Counted from the stretch's first letter, positions 51,500-60,910 are shown. The stretch: DNA of 64,000 bases from an uncultured bacterium (GCA_938075305.1 CALJGV010000012.1:1-64000); one strand, 5' to 3'. Numbers and translations: made by a program. Notes: generated by a model not told the origin, from the sequence alone.

Positions 51500-52984
51500 T
51501 CAGGTCCCCTTGGCCTCGCCCGATGTCTTGCGGCGGTCACGGGCACGCTGCTCCAGGTAGCGACGGTGCAGCTCAGCCCTCTTCCCGGGCTCCTCGGCGC
51601 CGAGGTCCCGCTGCTCCTCGGGGTCCCTCCCGAGGTGAAACAGCTGCCAGTCCTCGGGGCCGCGAGGCTCCTTCTTCCCGTAGCGGACGATCTTCCAGTC
51701 CCCGTGGCGCAGCGCCCGCCGGTTGCTCGACGAGCTCCACACCCAGTAGAGCTCGCGCGACTCCAGCGCCTCCGGCACGCGGCCCTCGAGCAGGAGTTCG
51801 GAGAGGTCGCAGCCATCGGTCGGTGAGGGGGCGCTGCCGCCCGCGACGGTCGCGAGCGTCGGCATCCAGTCCACCACGTGCACAGGCCTGGCCTCCGCGC
51901 GGCTCTCGATCTGTCCCGGCCACACCGCGAACCCAGGGACCCGGATCCCTCCCTCGTAGGTGTCCGTCTTCTTCCCGCGCATGGGGATCGGCTGGTTGAA
52001 GTCGGTGAGCTTCAGATCATCCGGGTAGGCGTTGCCTGGCCAGCTGCCCTGGGGGCCGTTGTCCGAGGTGAAAAGGACCAGGGTCTCCCCCGACTGCCCG
52101 GTGCGCTCCAACGCGTCCACGACCACCCCCACGGCGTGGTCCATGTGGTGGATCGCGGCGAGCAGGAGGCGCTTCTCCGGGTCCCGCTCCTGCTGGATCA
52201 GCCCCTCGGGGTCGTGGAACCAGGGGATCTCTTCCTCGTCGAGCCACCGCGTGGGGTCCTCCGGGTCCAGCTGGGTTGGGCGATCCACGAACCGACCGCG
52301 CTCGTCCAGGGGCGTGTGCACCGCCTGGAAGGCGAGGTAGAGGAAGAACGGCCCATCCCGCTCCGCCTCGATCACCCGGACCGCCTCCGCGGCCAAGAGG
52401 TCGGAGGTGTGAACGCCGTTCTCCCACCCGGGGATCACCTCCCCGTCCCGGTGCCACGTCTCTGCGAACTTGCCCGCCCGGTAGCGATGGTCGTACATCC
52501 CGCAGGCCCCCGCCAGGGAACCGTAGCTCGCGTCGAAGCCGTGGGCGTTGGGTCCGTGTTCCTTCGAGGAGCCCAGGTGCCACTTCCCCACGAGGTGGGT
52601 CGAGTACCCCGCTGCCTTGAGGACGGTGGCCAGGGTGGGCGTCCCGAGCGGGAACGCCGGGGCATTGTTGGCTTGCTGCGCCTGGGGGCCGAAGCGAGAT
52701 GGATAGCGACCCGTCATCAGGGCCACGCGGGTCGGCGTGCACTGGGGCATCACATAGTGCTGGCTGAACCGCACCCCGCTGGCCGCCAGTGCATCCAACC
52801 GCGGGGAGTAGACCGCCGGGTTGTGGTAGCCGATGTCACCCCAGCCCTGGTCATCAGTGACGATGACCACGACGTTCGGTCTCGGGGGAGCCTGCGCCCA
52901 GAGCGGAGCCGCAAGGACCCCGACGAGGAGAAGGCCAGGGAGGCTCAACGGGGTACCGCGAAGGAGCTTGGAATCGATGGGCAT
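51500..52984 (-). CDS. S1-family sulfatase
   Basis: A 494-residue exported type I sulfatase. A signal peptide (LLLVGVLAAPLWAQA) leads to the calcium-site motif VTDDQGWGD (D44, D45), then C82-T-P-T-R, the C-x-P-x-R signature whose Cys becomes formylglycine, GKWHLGSS and SDNGPQGSWPGN. It hydrolyses sulfate esters, by context perhaps of algal polysaccharides. No activating enzyme (anSME or FGE) is in the window. ATG 52984 is seven bases after TATGCT; an ATG at 52996 is the alternative. Divergent from the UbiB gene. Confidence 0.9.
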   Translation of the reverse strand: MPIDSKLLRGTPLSLPGLLLVGVLAAPLWAQAPPRPNVVVIVTDDQGWGDIGYHNPAVYSPRLDALAASGVRFSQHYVMPQCTPTRVALMTGRYPSRFGPQAQQANNAPAFPLGTPTLATVLKAAGYSTHLVGKWHLGSSKEHGPNAHGFDASYGSLAGACGMYDHRYRAGKFAETWHRDGEVIPGWENGVHTSDLLAAEAVRVIEAERDGPFFLYLAFQAVHTPLDERGRFVDRPTQLDPEDPTRWLDEEEIPWFHDPEGLIQQERDPEKRLLLAAIHHMDHAVGVVVDALERTGQSGETLVLFTSDNGPQGSWPGNAYPDDLKLTDFNQPIPMRGKKTDTYEGGIRVPGFAVWPGQIESRAEARPVHVVDWMPTLATVAGGSAPSPTDGCDLSELLLEGRVPEALESRELYWVWSSSSNRRALRHGDWKIVRYGKKEPRGPEDWQLFHLGRDPEEQRDLGAEEPGKRAELHRRYLEQRARDRRKTSGEAKGT

Positions 52985-52991
52985 GGGCCCG

Positions 52992-52997
52992 AGCATA
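52992..52997 (-). promoter_or_regulatory. Putative -10 hexamer of a leaderless transcript
   Basis: TATGCT (minus strand), seven bases before the sulfatase ATG at 52984. Confidence 0.45.
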
Positions 52998-53141
52998 GCC
53001 CCTGTCCCGCCGAGACCCACCTGCCCCAGGCCCCCGGGAGTGCAGGGCGTGGAGACGAGACCATGCCGTAGACTGCGGTCGCCCCGATACGCCCTGCCTG
53101 ATGGCTCCAACCGATGGCCTCGCACCGGCCGCGCCTGCCCC

Positions 53142-54791
53142 ATGCGCCTCACCGCCCTTCCGCAGTACAAGCGCGACACCGCCCGCTTCCTGGAGATCAC
53201 TGGCACCCTGGCGAAGTTCGGGCTGGCCGAGCACCTCGAGCGCATCGAGCCCGACTTCCTGCAGCGTTGGCTCGGGCATGAGAACATCGAGGAGGTGGCT
53301 CGGCTCGGGCTGGGCGAGCGCGTCCGGCTCGCCTGCGAGGCCCTGGGCCCGACCTTCGTGAAGCTCGGACAGATCCTCAGCACCCGACCGGACCTCATCC
53401 CCCTCGACGTCGCCCGGGAGTTGGAGCGCCTCCAATCCCGCGCCCCGGAGGATGCCCCCGCCACCGCCCGCCGCATCGTCGAGGAAGAGCTTGGACGGCC
53501 CGTGGAGGAGCTCTTCGTCAACTTCCACGATGAGCCCCTGGCCTCGGCGTCCATCGGGCAGGTGCACCGCGCCTGGCTCGCCGACGGGCGAGCGGTGGTG
53601 GTGAAGGTGCAGCACCCCGGGGTCGAAGAGCGCGTCGAGGTCGACTTCGACATCCTCGAGGCCATCGCCGGTCTTCTGGAGAGGCACGATGAGACCGCCC
53701 GGTCCCTCCAGCTCACCGCGGTCATCCGAGAGGCACGCCGCTCCGTCCTCGGCGAGCTGGACTTTCGCCGCGAGCTCCGGCACCTCACCTACTTCAGGCG
53801 CGCCTTCGCCGACGAGCCCGGCCTGCTCCTCCCGGAGCCGATCCCCGAGCGCAGCGCGCGCAGGGTCTTGACGATGGGTTACCTCGAAGGCCGATCCGTG
53901 GCGAAGATCGACCACCTCGACGGAGCCGGCCTGGACCGGCGCGCCCTGGCCCTCACCGGCGCCCACGCCTTCCTCGACATGGTCTTCCGTGACGGGGTCT
54001 TCCACGCGGACCCGCACCCCGGGAACGTCATGGTCCTGGACGATGGGCGCCTGGCGCTCCTGGACTTCGGGATGGTGGGACGCGTGGACCGCGAGACCCA
54101 GGACGACCTCCTGGACCTGATGCTCGCCTTCGTTCAGGCGGACGAGCGAGAGATCCTGAGGATCGTGCGGCGGATCGGCGTCTTCCCCGCCGAGGTCGAC
54201 GACGCCGCCCTGCGCCGCGACATCCTGGAGTTCCAGGGGGAGCTCTCGACGGCCCCGATCTCCGAGATCGAGGTGGGGCCCCTGCTCGAGGCGTTCACCT
54301 CCACCCTGCGCCGCCACCGGATCCAGCTGCCGGCCACGGTGTCCATGCTGGTGAAGCTCCTGATCATGCTCGAGGGCACCTCCCGCTACCTGGATCCCGA
54401 CTTCGCGCTCATGGAGGTCCTTCGGCCCTACTGCGAGAAGCTGGTGCTCCGCCGTGCGGCGCCCCGGGAGCGCGCCCGCCGCGCCCTCGAGACGGGGCGT
54501 GACTGGACGCGGCTCCTCGGGAGGCTCCCGGGTCTCCTGGATGACACCGCGCGACGGATCGAACGGGGGCAGGTCAAGATCGACATGGTCCACACCGGCC
54601 TGGAGGCCACGGTCAACCGCCTGGTCTCCGGGCTCCTGTGCGCGGCCATGCTCCTCGGGGGCGCCATGCTCTGGGCCCTCAAGGCGCCCCCGGTCATCGC
54701 CGGCATCCCGGTGGTCGGCGTCTTCGCCACCCTCGTGGCGCTCCTCCACGGCATCCGGCTGCTCTGGCAGGTACGCCAGGCAGGAAGCTAA
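53142..54791 (+). CDS. UbiB/ABC1/ADCK-family kinase
   Basis: A 549-residue atypical kinase of the ABC1/ADCK/UbiB family. The family signatures are present: KLGQ at 74-77 in FVKLGQILSTRPDLIP (the KxGQ motif), ASIGQVHRA (Ala-rich loop), VVVKVQHPG, HADPHPGN and LLDFGMVG, and two C-terminal membrane helices (LLCAAMLLGGAMLWAL; VVGVFATLVALLHG). Such kinases support ubiquinone biosynthesis or lipid homeostasis at the inner membrane. A longer open frame upstream overlaps the sulfatase; ATG 53142 (MRLTALPQYKRD) is preferred. A TAGACT hexamer 67 bases upstream may be its -10. Confidence 0.9.
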   Translation: MRLTALPQYKRDTARFLEITGTLAKFGLAEHLERIEPDFLQRWLGHENIEEVARLGLGERVRLACEALGPTFVKLGQILSTRPDLIPLDVARELERLQSRAPEDAPATARRIVEEELGRPVEELFVNFHDEPLASASIGQVHRAWLADGRAVVVKVQHPGVEERVEVDFDILEAIAGLLERHDETARSLQLTAVIREARRSVLGELDFRRELRHLTYFRRAFADEPGLLLPEPIPERSARRVLTMGYLEGRSVAKIDHLDGAGLDRRALALTGAHAFLDMVFRDGVFHADPHPGNVMVLDDGRLALLDFGMVGRVDRETQDDLLDLMLAFVQADEREILRIVRRIGVFPAEVDDAALRRDILEFQGELSTAPISEIEVGPLLEAFTSTLRRHRIQLPATVSMLVKLLIMLEGTSRYLDPDFALMEVLRPYCEKLVLRRAAPRERARRALETGRDWTRLLGRLPGLLDDTARRIERGQVKIDMVHTGLEATVNRLVSGLLCAAMLLGGAMLWALKAPPVIAGIPVVGVFATLVALLHGIRLLWQVRQAGS

Positions 54792-54945
54792 CCCTATCGC
54801 CTTCGATTCACCCGGCTTATCGACGCGCATCGCAGCTCCTCGGGGAGTGGCGCCACGGCCACCCGTAGACTCCATCGCGGATGGAGATCGCTCCGGTCTC
54901 CCGGCTGACCGGCCCCACCTGAAGCGTCGTCGCGCGTCCATCACC

Positions 54946-56619
54946 ATGCACCGGCCCTCCGTCACACTCCTCCTCACCTCCTGCCTGATCGCGCTCCTCC
55001 AGGGCCCCCTGGTCGCCCAGACGAGCCTCCTGGAGCGCACGCCCTCCGACGCGCACACCGTCGTCCACGTCCAGGACGCCACCGTGGCGCTCGAGCAGAT
55101 GGAGCTCAACGACGTCTTCCGCCTCCTGGGGCACGAGGCGGGGGGCCCCCTCTACGACGAGCTTCGGAACATGTCCCCCGAGGACTTCGACTCCACCCTG
55201 GGCCTCGGCCGCGCCCTGGCGGGCGAGGCCTTGCTGTTCAAGGCCAAGGCCGGCGCCGGGCTCGTCGTGGAACCCCGCGGCGATCGCGCTGGCCTGATGG
55301 CGGCCCTGCGAGAATTCACCGAGACGCCGCCTTCGGGCGAAGGGATGCACGTGCAGCTCACCGGCGACTACAGCGTGGAGAGTTCGACCCCCCTGCAGCT
55401 CGAGGTCCCCGCCGCCCAGGGCGGCCGGGAGGCCATCTCGGTTGGCGGCCAGGAAATGGCGCTCGTGAAGGTCATGATCAGCGGGCCGGACATGATGGCT
55501 GCCCTCAGCGCCGACCTGGCGACCGTGACGGCGTGGACGCGGGCCATGTGCAGCGCGGGGTCTGCCCCGAGCGTGGCCCCAATCGCAGCCAAGCTCGGCA
55601 AGGCCCGGGCGCTCCACGGCCCCGCCGGGCAGCTGGAGGTCTTCACGGACCTGTCGTTCTTCAAGGATGAGGCCGCCGCGGCCCTCAAGGAGGCGGGCGC
55701 CGGGATGTCCATCGATCCCTCCCGGCTGATCGGCCTCGATAACGACGACTACCTGTACGGCGCGTTCGCCCTCCCGGCCGGGATGAACGTCGACATCCGC
55801 TTCCATCTCCAGATCACACCGGGGACCCTCCTCGCTCGGCTCGCGGACACCATGCGACCGCTGCCCTCCGACCTCCTGGGCAAGGTCCCCGTGGAGGTGA
55901 CCGGGCTGCACTCCATGAACTGGGACTTCAACCGGTTCTACGAGCTGATCCTGGAGGCCCTCCGCGAGGACGAGCAGGAGCGCGGCGCGGACCAGATCGA
56001 CCAGGTGGTTGCCGCTGGAAGCGCCCTCGCCGGGAGCGACCTGGAGGACGACTTCTTCGGTCAGTTCGAGGGGGTCTTCGGCCTCTTCTTCATGCCGCCC
56101 CGCGAGGGGCTGAGCCTGGCGGACCTCCAGGACGACCTGCTCGGCGTCTTTCTTCACGTGGGCTTGTTCGCGAGGGTCGACGACACCGACGCCACGCTTG
56201 AGGCCATGGAGGCCATCCTCGGCGCCGTCCGAGCCGAACTCCCCACCCTCGACGACGAGCGGGGCTTCGACGTCATGCTCCTGGACGAGGTGGCTCCCTA
56301 TGACGGCGGTCTCGCCTTCGGGGCCGACCACTTCCTGCTCACAGTCACCCGTCGCGTCATGGAGACCTCCCTCACCACCTTCGGCGGGGACACCACCCGC
56401 TCCCTGCTCTCCGGGGGCAAGCTGCAGTCCATCTTCGACGGCGAGCAGGGTGCCGCCGCGGTCTCCGCCTTTCGCCTTGGAATGCTCCGCGAACTGATCC
56501 GCGAATCAGAGCGGGGCGTGAAGCTGCCCAAGGGGATGGAGGGCCTCTACGAGACGTACATGGTCACGACGCTCCGCCGGGTCCGCGACGGCTTCGACCT
56601 GCGCGTCCAGCTCCAGTGA
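54946..56619 (+). CDS. Large secreted protein, DUF3352-like
   Basis: A 557-residue exported protein with a signal peptide (LIALLQGPLVAQT). The sequence is rich in acidic helices and short beta strands, with a repeating alternation such as GDRAGLMAALREFTE and ATLEAMEAILGAVRA, and an LDLSFFKDEAAA-like segment near residue 230. It resembles DUF3352-type exported proteins found in planctomycetes and cyanobacteria. Function unknown. The ATG at 54946 starts a clean signal peptide; the larger open frame before it overlaps the UbiB gene. A TAGACT hexamer stands 74 bases upstream. Confidence 0.65.
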   Translation: MHRPSVTLLLTSCLIALLQGPLVAQTSLLERTPSDAHTVVHVQDATVALEQMELNDVFRLLGHEAGGPLYDELRNMSPEDFDSTLGLGRALAGEALLFKAKAGAGLVVEPRGDRAGLMAALREFTETPPSGEGMHVQLTGDYSVESSTPLQLEVPAAQGGREAISVGGQEMALVKVMISGPDMMAALSADLATVTAWTRAMCSAGSAPSVAPIAAKLGKARALHGPAGQLEVFTDLSFFKDEAAAALKEAGAGMSIDPSRLIGLDNDDYLYGAFALPAGMNVDIRFHLQITPGTLLARLADTMRPLPSDLLGKVPVEVTGLHSMNWDFNRFYELILEALREDEQERGADQIDQVVAAGSALAGSDLEDDFFGQFEGVFGLFFMPPREGLSLADLQDDLLGVFLHVGLFARVDDTDATLEAMEAILGAVRAELPTLDDERGFDVMLLDEVAPYDGGLAFGADHFLLTVTRRVMETSLTTFGGDTTRSLLSGGKLQSIFDGEQGAAAVSAFRLGMLRELIRESERGVKLPKGMEGLYETYMVTTLRRVRDGFDLRVQLQ

Positions 56620-56648
56620 CCGGGGGGCTCGGGCGCGCACGGCGACGC

Positions 56649-58877
56649 CTACTCGACCCAGCCCAAGATGTCCCGAACCACGCTCCAGCGCGGCGTGGAC
56701 GGAGCAGCCCCTTCCCCCAGGATCCAGTAGCGGCGGAGACGTTCGAGCGTGCCCGACGCGGTTCGGAGTTCGATCCAGTGGTTGAGGAACTGACGGAGCT
56801 CGGGGTCGCGCCCGGGGATCGCATAGACCAGGGGGACCCCTGCACGCTCCTCGAGGGCCTGGACCACCGCGAACTGCGGATAGCGCAGGGTCCATGCCGA
56901 CCCCACCTCCGCGCTCGTGACCAGCGCGTCGAAGGCGCCATCGGATTCGAAGAACTCCCCGAGCCGATCGAGCTCGACCATCTCGATCCCCTCGACGCCC
57001 ACCAGGCGCTGGGCGAGCCGCTCCGAGGCGTACCCGCCGCGCCATACGGCGATCCGGAGCCCCTCCGCGGCGGCGATCCGCTCCACGCTCGAGAACTCGG
57101 CGCGACGATGATCCTGGACCACGAGGGCTGCGGTGACCGTGAGGTAGGGCACGGTGAGATCCACCCTCTCCGACCGCCGCAGCGTGAGTTCGATCCCGGA
57201 CATCGCCACGTCGAAGGTGTCCGCCTCAGCCTGCTCCCTAAGCCGTGAGAGGTCCAGGGGGACGAATTCGAGGCTGATCCCGCGGGGCCCCAGCTGATCC
57301 CCGCCCCAGGCGCCTGCGTCGCCGCCCCCAGCGCTCAGGTCGAGGGCCAACCGATGGGCCATGTCCACGTCCAGCCCCACGAGCGCGCCCTCCTTGTTGA
57401 TGAAAGAGAAGGGCAGGTGGTCCATGGCCACCCCGACCCGGATCGTGCCCCTTCGGCGGATCCGGTCCAGCCGAGACTCCCCTGGGGCCAGCGACTCTGG
57501 GTTGGGGATTGCAGCCCCTAGCCGCACGGCCATGGGCGCCGTGGGCTCCGCCGAGACCATCGCCGAGAGGATGTCGTCCCTGCCATACTCCTCCGTGAAG
57601 CTCCTCGAGAGGTGCGCACGGGTGGCTCCGATGAGCAGGGCCCCGAGCGCCATCAACCCGGCGCCCCCGACGAGGAGTCGGCGAGGACGCAGGCCGAGTC
57701 CCCCGCCCATCCAGACGGAGGCCAGCACCGAGAAGACGAGGATCCCCATCGTCCCCAGCACGTCACAGGTCCGCGCGGCCACGACGCCGGAGAGCAAGAA
57801 CAGCTGAAACACGTCGGCGGGGACCTGCTGCTGCTCCAGGAGCATCGGGATCGTCACTACAAGACTCCCGAAGGACCCGAGGAGTCCCGAGGCCATGAAC
57901 TCCGGGTAGTCCCCGAGGCCCATGGGCCCGCCATAGAACCAGGCAGCGAAGGGCACGAAGAGCAGGCTGAGGATCTTGCCCAGGTGCGGGAACGGGTAAG
58001 CGAGGGCGACGAGCGCCGAGGGCTCCACCTCGGCCTCCACCTCACGCGCCCTGAGGAGCTTCTCCACGCCCTCGACGATCATGGGTAGGGTCACGAAGGT
58101 GCTCCCCGTCACGAAGGCCGTCAGCAGGGGCTCCTTCGACGCCCTCAGCACCTCCCGGTAGCGAAGCGGGGTGAGCGACGACACGAGCAGGGGCAGCGCC
58201 CCGAAGGCCAGGAGGCCCACCCCGAGGACGATCGTGAGGAAGTACCCCTGGAGCAGCGACAGCTCGCCAAGCGTCAGGGTCCCGGCGGCATTGGCCGCGA
58301 TACCGAACACCCCGAGTGGCGTCAGCTGGATCACCCAGCGGTTGAGGCGGGTCAGGACCTCCGACACCAGATCCAGCAGCTCGATCAACCGCTCCTTGCC
58401 CGGCATGCTGATGCTCACCGCGCCGGCCAGGATGCAGAACAGGGCCACGGCGGGGATCAGGCCGCCCGCGAGCGCCGCGAATGGATTGCTCGGGATGTAG
58501 AGCCGCTGGTAGTCCTGGGCGGGAGGGCTCTCCAGAGAGCTGGAGCTGAAGAACGAGCCCACCTCCCATGCGGGAAACGCGAGGGCCAGAACCGGCAGCG
58601 CCATGAGCCCCGTGATCCAGAGGAGGCCCATGATCCCGCTGGCGCAGCGAATGAGCCTCCGCCCCCCTGCGCTCGAGAGCTTGGCGATGTTGGCGATCAG
58701 GGAGACCACGACGTACGGCAGCACCGTCATCTGGAGCAGGCCGACGTAGGCGTCTCCCAGCCACTTCCCGGGAGCGGCGAGGTCCCCGAGGAAGAGGCCC
58801 ACCGCCACCCCCAGCGATGCCCCTATCAGCACTCGCTTGGAGAAGCTCAAGCTCCGTCGATCCTTGCCGTTCTTCAC
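56649..58877 (-). CDS. Dicarboxylate/amino-acid:cation symporter fused to solute-binding domain
   Basis: A 742-residue protein. Residues about 10-430 form a sodium:dicarboxylate symporter (DAACS, GltP-like) domain with about 8-9 membrane segments and substrate-site hairpins, including GSTFVTLPMIVEGVEKLL and a late SGVVAARTCDVLG. Residues about 470-725 form an ABC-type family 3 solute-binding domain (TIRVGVAMDHLPFSFINKEG, LVGLDVDMAHRLALDL, FDVAMSGIELTLRRSERVDL, and ALEERAGVPLVYAI). It is a single reading frame without a frameshift. The binding domain could deliver substrate to a secondary transporter, which is not usual. GTG start; TAGGCT lies seven bases upstream. Confidence 0.85.
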   Translation of the reverse strand: MKNGKDRRSLSFSKRVLIGASLGVAVGLFLGDLAAPGKWLGDAYVGLLQMTVLPYVVVSLIANIAKLSSAGGRRLIRCASGIMGLLWITGLMALPVLALAFPAWEVGSFFSSSSLESPPAQDYQRLYIPSNPFAALAGGLIPAVALFCILAGAVSISMPGKERLIELLDLVSEVLTRLNRWVIQLTPLGVFGIAANAAGTLTLGELSLLQGYFLTIVLGVGLLAFGALPLLVSSLTPLRYREVLRASKEPLLTAFVTGSTFVTLPMIVEGVEKLLRAREVEAEVEPSALVALAYPFPHLGKILSLLFVPFAAWFYGGPMGLGDYPEFMASGLLGSFGSLVVTIPMLLEQQQVPADVFQLFLLSGVVAARTCDVLGTMGILVFSVLASVWMGGGLGLRPRRLLVGGAGLMALGALLIGATRAHLSRSFTEEYGRDDILSAMVSAEPTAPMAVRLGAAIPNPESLAPGESRLDRIRRRGTIRVGVAMDHLPFSFINKEGALVGLDVDMAHRLALDLSAGGGDAGAWGGDQLGPRGISLEFVPLDLSRLREQAEADTFDVAMSGIELTLRRSERVDLTVPYLTVTAALVVQDHRRAEFSSVERIAAAEGLRIAVWRGGYASERLAQRLVGVEGIEMVELDRLGEFFESDGAFDALVTSAEVGSAWTLRYPQFAVVQALEERAGVPLVYAIPGRDPELRQFLNHWIELRTASGTLERLRRYWILGEGAAPSTPRWSVVRDILGWVE

Positions 58878-58884
58878 GGAGGAG

Positions 58885-58890
58885 AGCCTA
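58885..58890 (-). promoter_or_regulatory. Putative -10 hexamer of a leaderless transcript
   Basis: TAGGCT (minus strand), seven bases before the GTG start of the symporter fusion. Confidence 0.45.
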
Positions 58891-59159
58891 GGGACGCGGG
58901 TGCCCTTGAAGAAGTCGGTCGGACCAAACCGTTTCCCCCAGGACGGACACCACGGCCGCCGCCATCGAGCGGCCGCGCATGTGGCACGGCAGCCCGGCGC
59001 GTCATGACCCCCTCCGCCCCAAGCTCGCCCCCTGAAGCCAGCGGGGACCTCGACGGGGGCCTTCCGGCCCTGCTGGCCGCGAGACCATCTCCGTGCCCGT
59101 ATCGCGCGTCACCTGGGGGAGCGGTGCTTGATCCTGGTTGGCCCTCCAGCCCCCGAATC

Positions 59160-59199
59160 TTGACCTCCTCTTCACGACGCTTTGGCTCTCCTTTGCAGA
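59160..59199 (+). promoter_or_regulatory. PHO-box-like array upstream of the porin gene
   Basis: Four heptamers at exact 11-base spacing: TTGACCT (59160), TTCACGA (59171), TTGGCTC (59182) and TTGCAGA (59193). PhoB sites are direct repeats of 7 + 4 bases, the same geometry. The first 19 bases match the site before pstS at 16 of 19 positions. Confidence 0.7.
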
Positions 59200-59297
59200 A
59201 CTTTCAGCCAACTGCCGCCTCGAAGACCCAAGCCAGGATTCTCGCGGGCACCTACCCCCCCCCCGATGGTCAAGGCTCCATCAACCCCCATTTACGC

Positions 59298-60665
59298 ATG
59301 CAACTCCGCACCGCACCGCTTTTCCTCATCGCGGCCGCCGTGGCCCTGCTTCCCGAGGTGACAAGCGCCCAGGACCAGGTCGCCGACGAGGGCACCGCTC
59401 CGCCCAAGGACACCGCCTCAAGCCTGGCCGACCTTCAGGCCCAGATCGATGCCCTCAGCGAGCAGCTGGAGGTGACCCCGACCCTCGGCAGCAGCCGCTC
59501 CAGCATGAAGCTGTTCGGGCGGATCCACCTCGACTTCTGGGACTTCGCCGATTCGGATCCGGCCATCAACGTCTTCGAGAGCGGCGACCCCAACGAGGAC
59601 CCCCAGAACAACATCGAGTTCCGACGCGCGCGCCTGGGCGTCTCCGGTGATGTCGACGAGTCGATGCTCTACAAGATCGAGCTGGAGTTCGGGAAGCCCG
59701 CGGATTTCGCCTTCAAGGACCTCTATTTCGGCTGGAAGAACCTCCCCGGGGGCCAGCAGCTCCTCATCGGCAACCAGAAGCGTCCGTACGGCCTCGACCA
59801 CCTCAACTCCAGTCGCTTCAACGTCTTCATCGAGCGCCCGTTCGTCGTCGAGGCGGTCAACCAGGACGCCCGCCGCCTGGGCATCACCGCCTACGGCCTC
59901 AGTGAGGAGAAGGCCTGGAACTGGCGCTACGGCGTCTACAACATGAAGGACTGGGCCCAGGACGGCGAGTACGTCGGCGACCGGATTCAGCCCGAGATCG
60001 CCGGCCGCATCGCGAACACCGCGATCTGGGAGGACGGCGGCCGCAAGTACGCCCACTGGGCGGTGAGCGGAACACTCGCCTTCCCCGACGGCGACCCCGC
60101 CCTTGGCGGCGCCGACAATGAGGCCCGCTTCCGGACCCGTCCTGAGGCCCGCTCCCAGTCGCGCTGGCTGAACACCGGTCGCATCGAAGGCGCCGAGAAC
60201 TACCAGCTGGTCGGACTCGAGGGCGTCTGGAACGACGGGCCCACCCAGGTCGTCGCGGAGTACATGAACACCTGGCTCTCCCGCGACTCCGCCGAGGACG
60301 TCCAGTTCAACGGTGGCTACATCCAGGCGGCGTACTTCCTGACGGGCGAGTACATGCCCTGGAGCCGCAAGTCCGGCACCCTCGCCCGGCAGAAGCCAGA
60401 GACGAACTTCGCCCCCGGCGCAGGATGGGGCGCGTGGCAGGTTGCTGCCCGGTACTCCTACGCGGACTTCACGGACAACGACATCGCCGGCGGCGTGGGC
60501 GAGTCGTTCACGGTGGCCCTCAACTGGTACTGGAACGCCAACTCCAGCCTCCAGCTCAACTACATCCGCGGCGACATCTCCGATCGCGACGTGGACGTCG
60601 GCGGAACCATCTACAGCGAAGGCGATTACGAGATCGTGGGGATGCGCCTCCGCTTCGACTTCTGA
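59298..60665 (+). CDS. OprP/OprO-like phosphate-selective porin
   Basis: A 455-residue outer-membrane porin. After a signal peptide (to about residue 24, EVTSAQ) there is an N-terminal coiled-coil-like helix (SSLADLQAQIDALSEQLEV), then an amphipathic beta-barrel with the family opening KLFGRIHLDFWDF, FRRARLGVSGDV, YKIELEFG and the terminal RLRFDF typical of outer-membrane proteins. OprP/OprO porins take up phosphate and polyphosphate. ATG 59298 starts the signal peptide. The upstream PHO-box-like array and pstS next door indicate control by phosphate starvation. Confidence 0.85.
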   Translation: MQLRTAPLFLIAAAVALLPEVTSAQDQVADEGTAPPKDTASSLADLQAQIDALSEQLEVTPTLGSSRSSMKLFGRIHLDFWDFADSDPAINVFESGDPNEDPQNNIEFRRARLGVSGDVDESMLYKIELEFGKPADFAFKDLYFGWKNLPGGQQLLIGNQKRPYGLDHLNSSRFNVFIERPFVVEAVNQDARRLGITAYGLSEEKAWNWRYGVYNMKDWAQDGEYVGDRIQPEIAGRIANTAIWEDGGRKYAHWAVSGTLAFPDGDPALGGADNEARFRTRPEARSQSRWLNTGRIEGAENYQLVGLEGVWNDGPTQVVAEYMNTWLSRDSAEDVQFNGGYIQAAYFLTGEYMPWSRKSGTLARQKPETNFAPGAGWGAWQVAARYSYADFTDNDIAGGVGESFTVALNWYWNANSSLQLNYIRGDISDRDVDVGGTIYSEGDYEIVGMRLRFDF

Positions 60666-60725
60666 GCATGGCGCGGCCCATTGCCTCCGATCGCCCAGGC
60701 GTCGCGGGCAGGGACCGCGCCCTGC

Positions 60726-60765
60726 TTGACGGGCTCTTCCGGGGCCCTTGACCTGATCTTCACAA
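60726..60765 (+). promoter_or_regulatory. PHO-box-like array upstream of pstS
   Basis: Four heptamers at exact 11-base spacing: TTGACGG (60726), TTCCGGG (60737), TTGACCT (60748) and TTCACAA (60759). The last two units match the first two of the porin array almost base for base. Confidence 0.7.
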
Positions 60766-60910
60766 TCCAACCGTGTCATCCATACGTCGAATTCCCACCT
60801 CGGACCCGGTGGCCCCAAGGGCCCGTCCGGGGCGGGCAATGCGGCCCCGCGGGCGGGTATCACCCGTCCGCCTCACCTCGCCCCATCGGGCACCCAATCA
60901 AGCCACTCAA

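Larger units (their letters stand above)
58878..59297. other. Intergenic region upstream of the phosphate porin
   Basis: A 420-base gap between divergent genes. Apart from the leftward -10-like hexamer and the PHO-box-like array at 59160-59199 I see no gene, RNA or repeat; a long open frame joined to the porin upstream of its signal peptide is not protein-like. Confidence 0.45.

Noticed and set aside
59418..60863. 480-codon minus-strand open frame opposite the porin
   Set aside because: Antisense shadow of an OprP-like porin, rich in Val/Ala/Asp without motifs.
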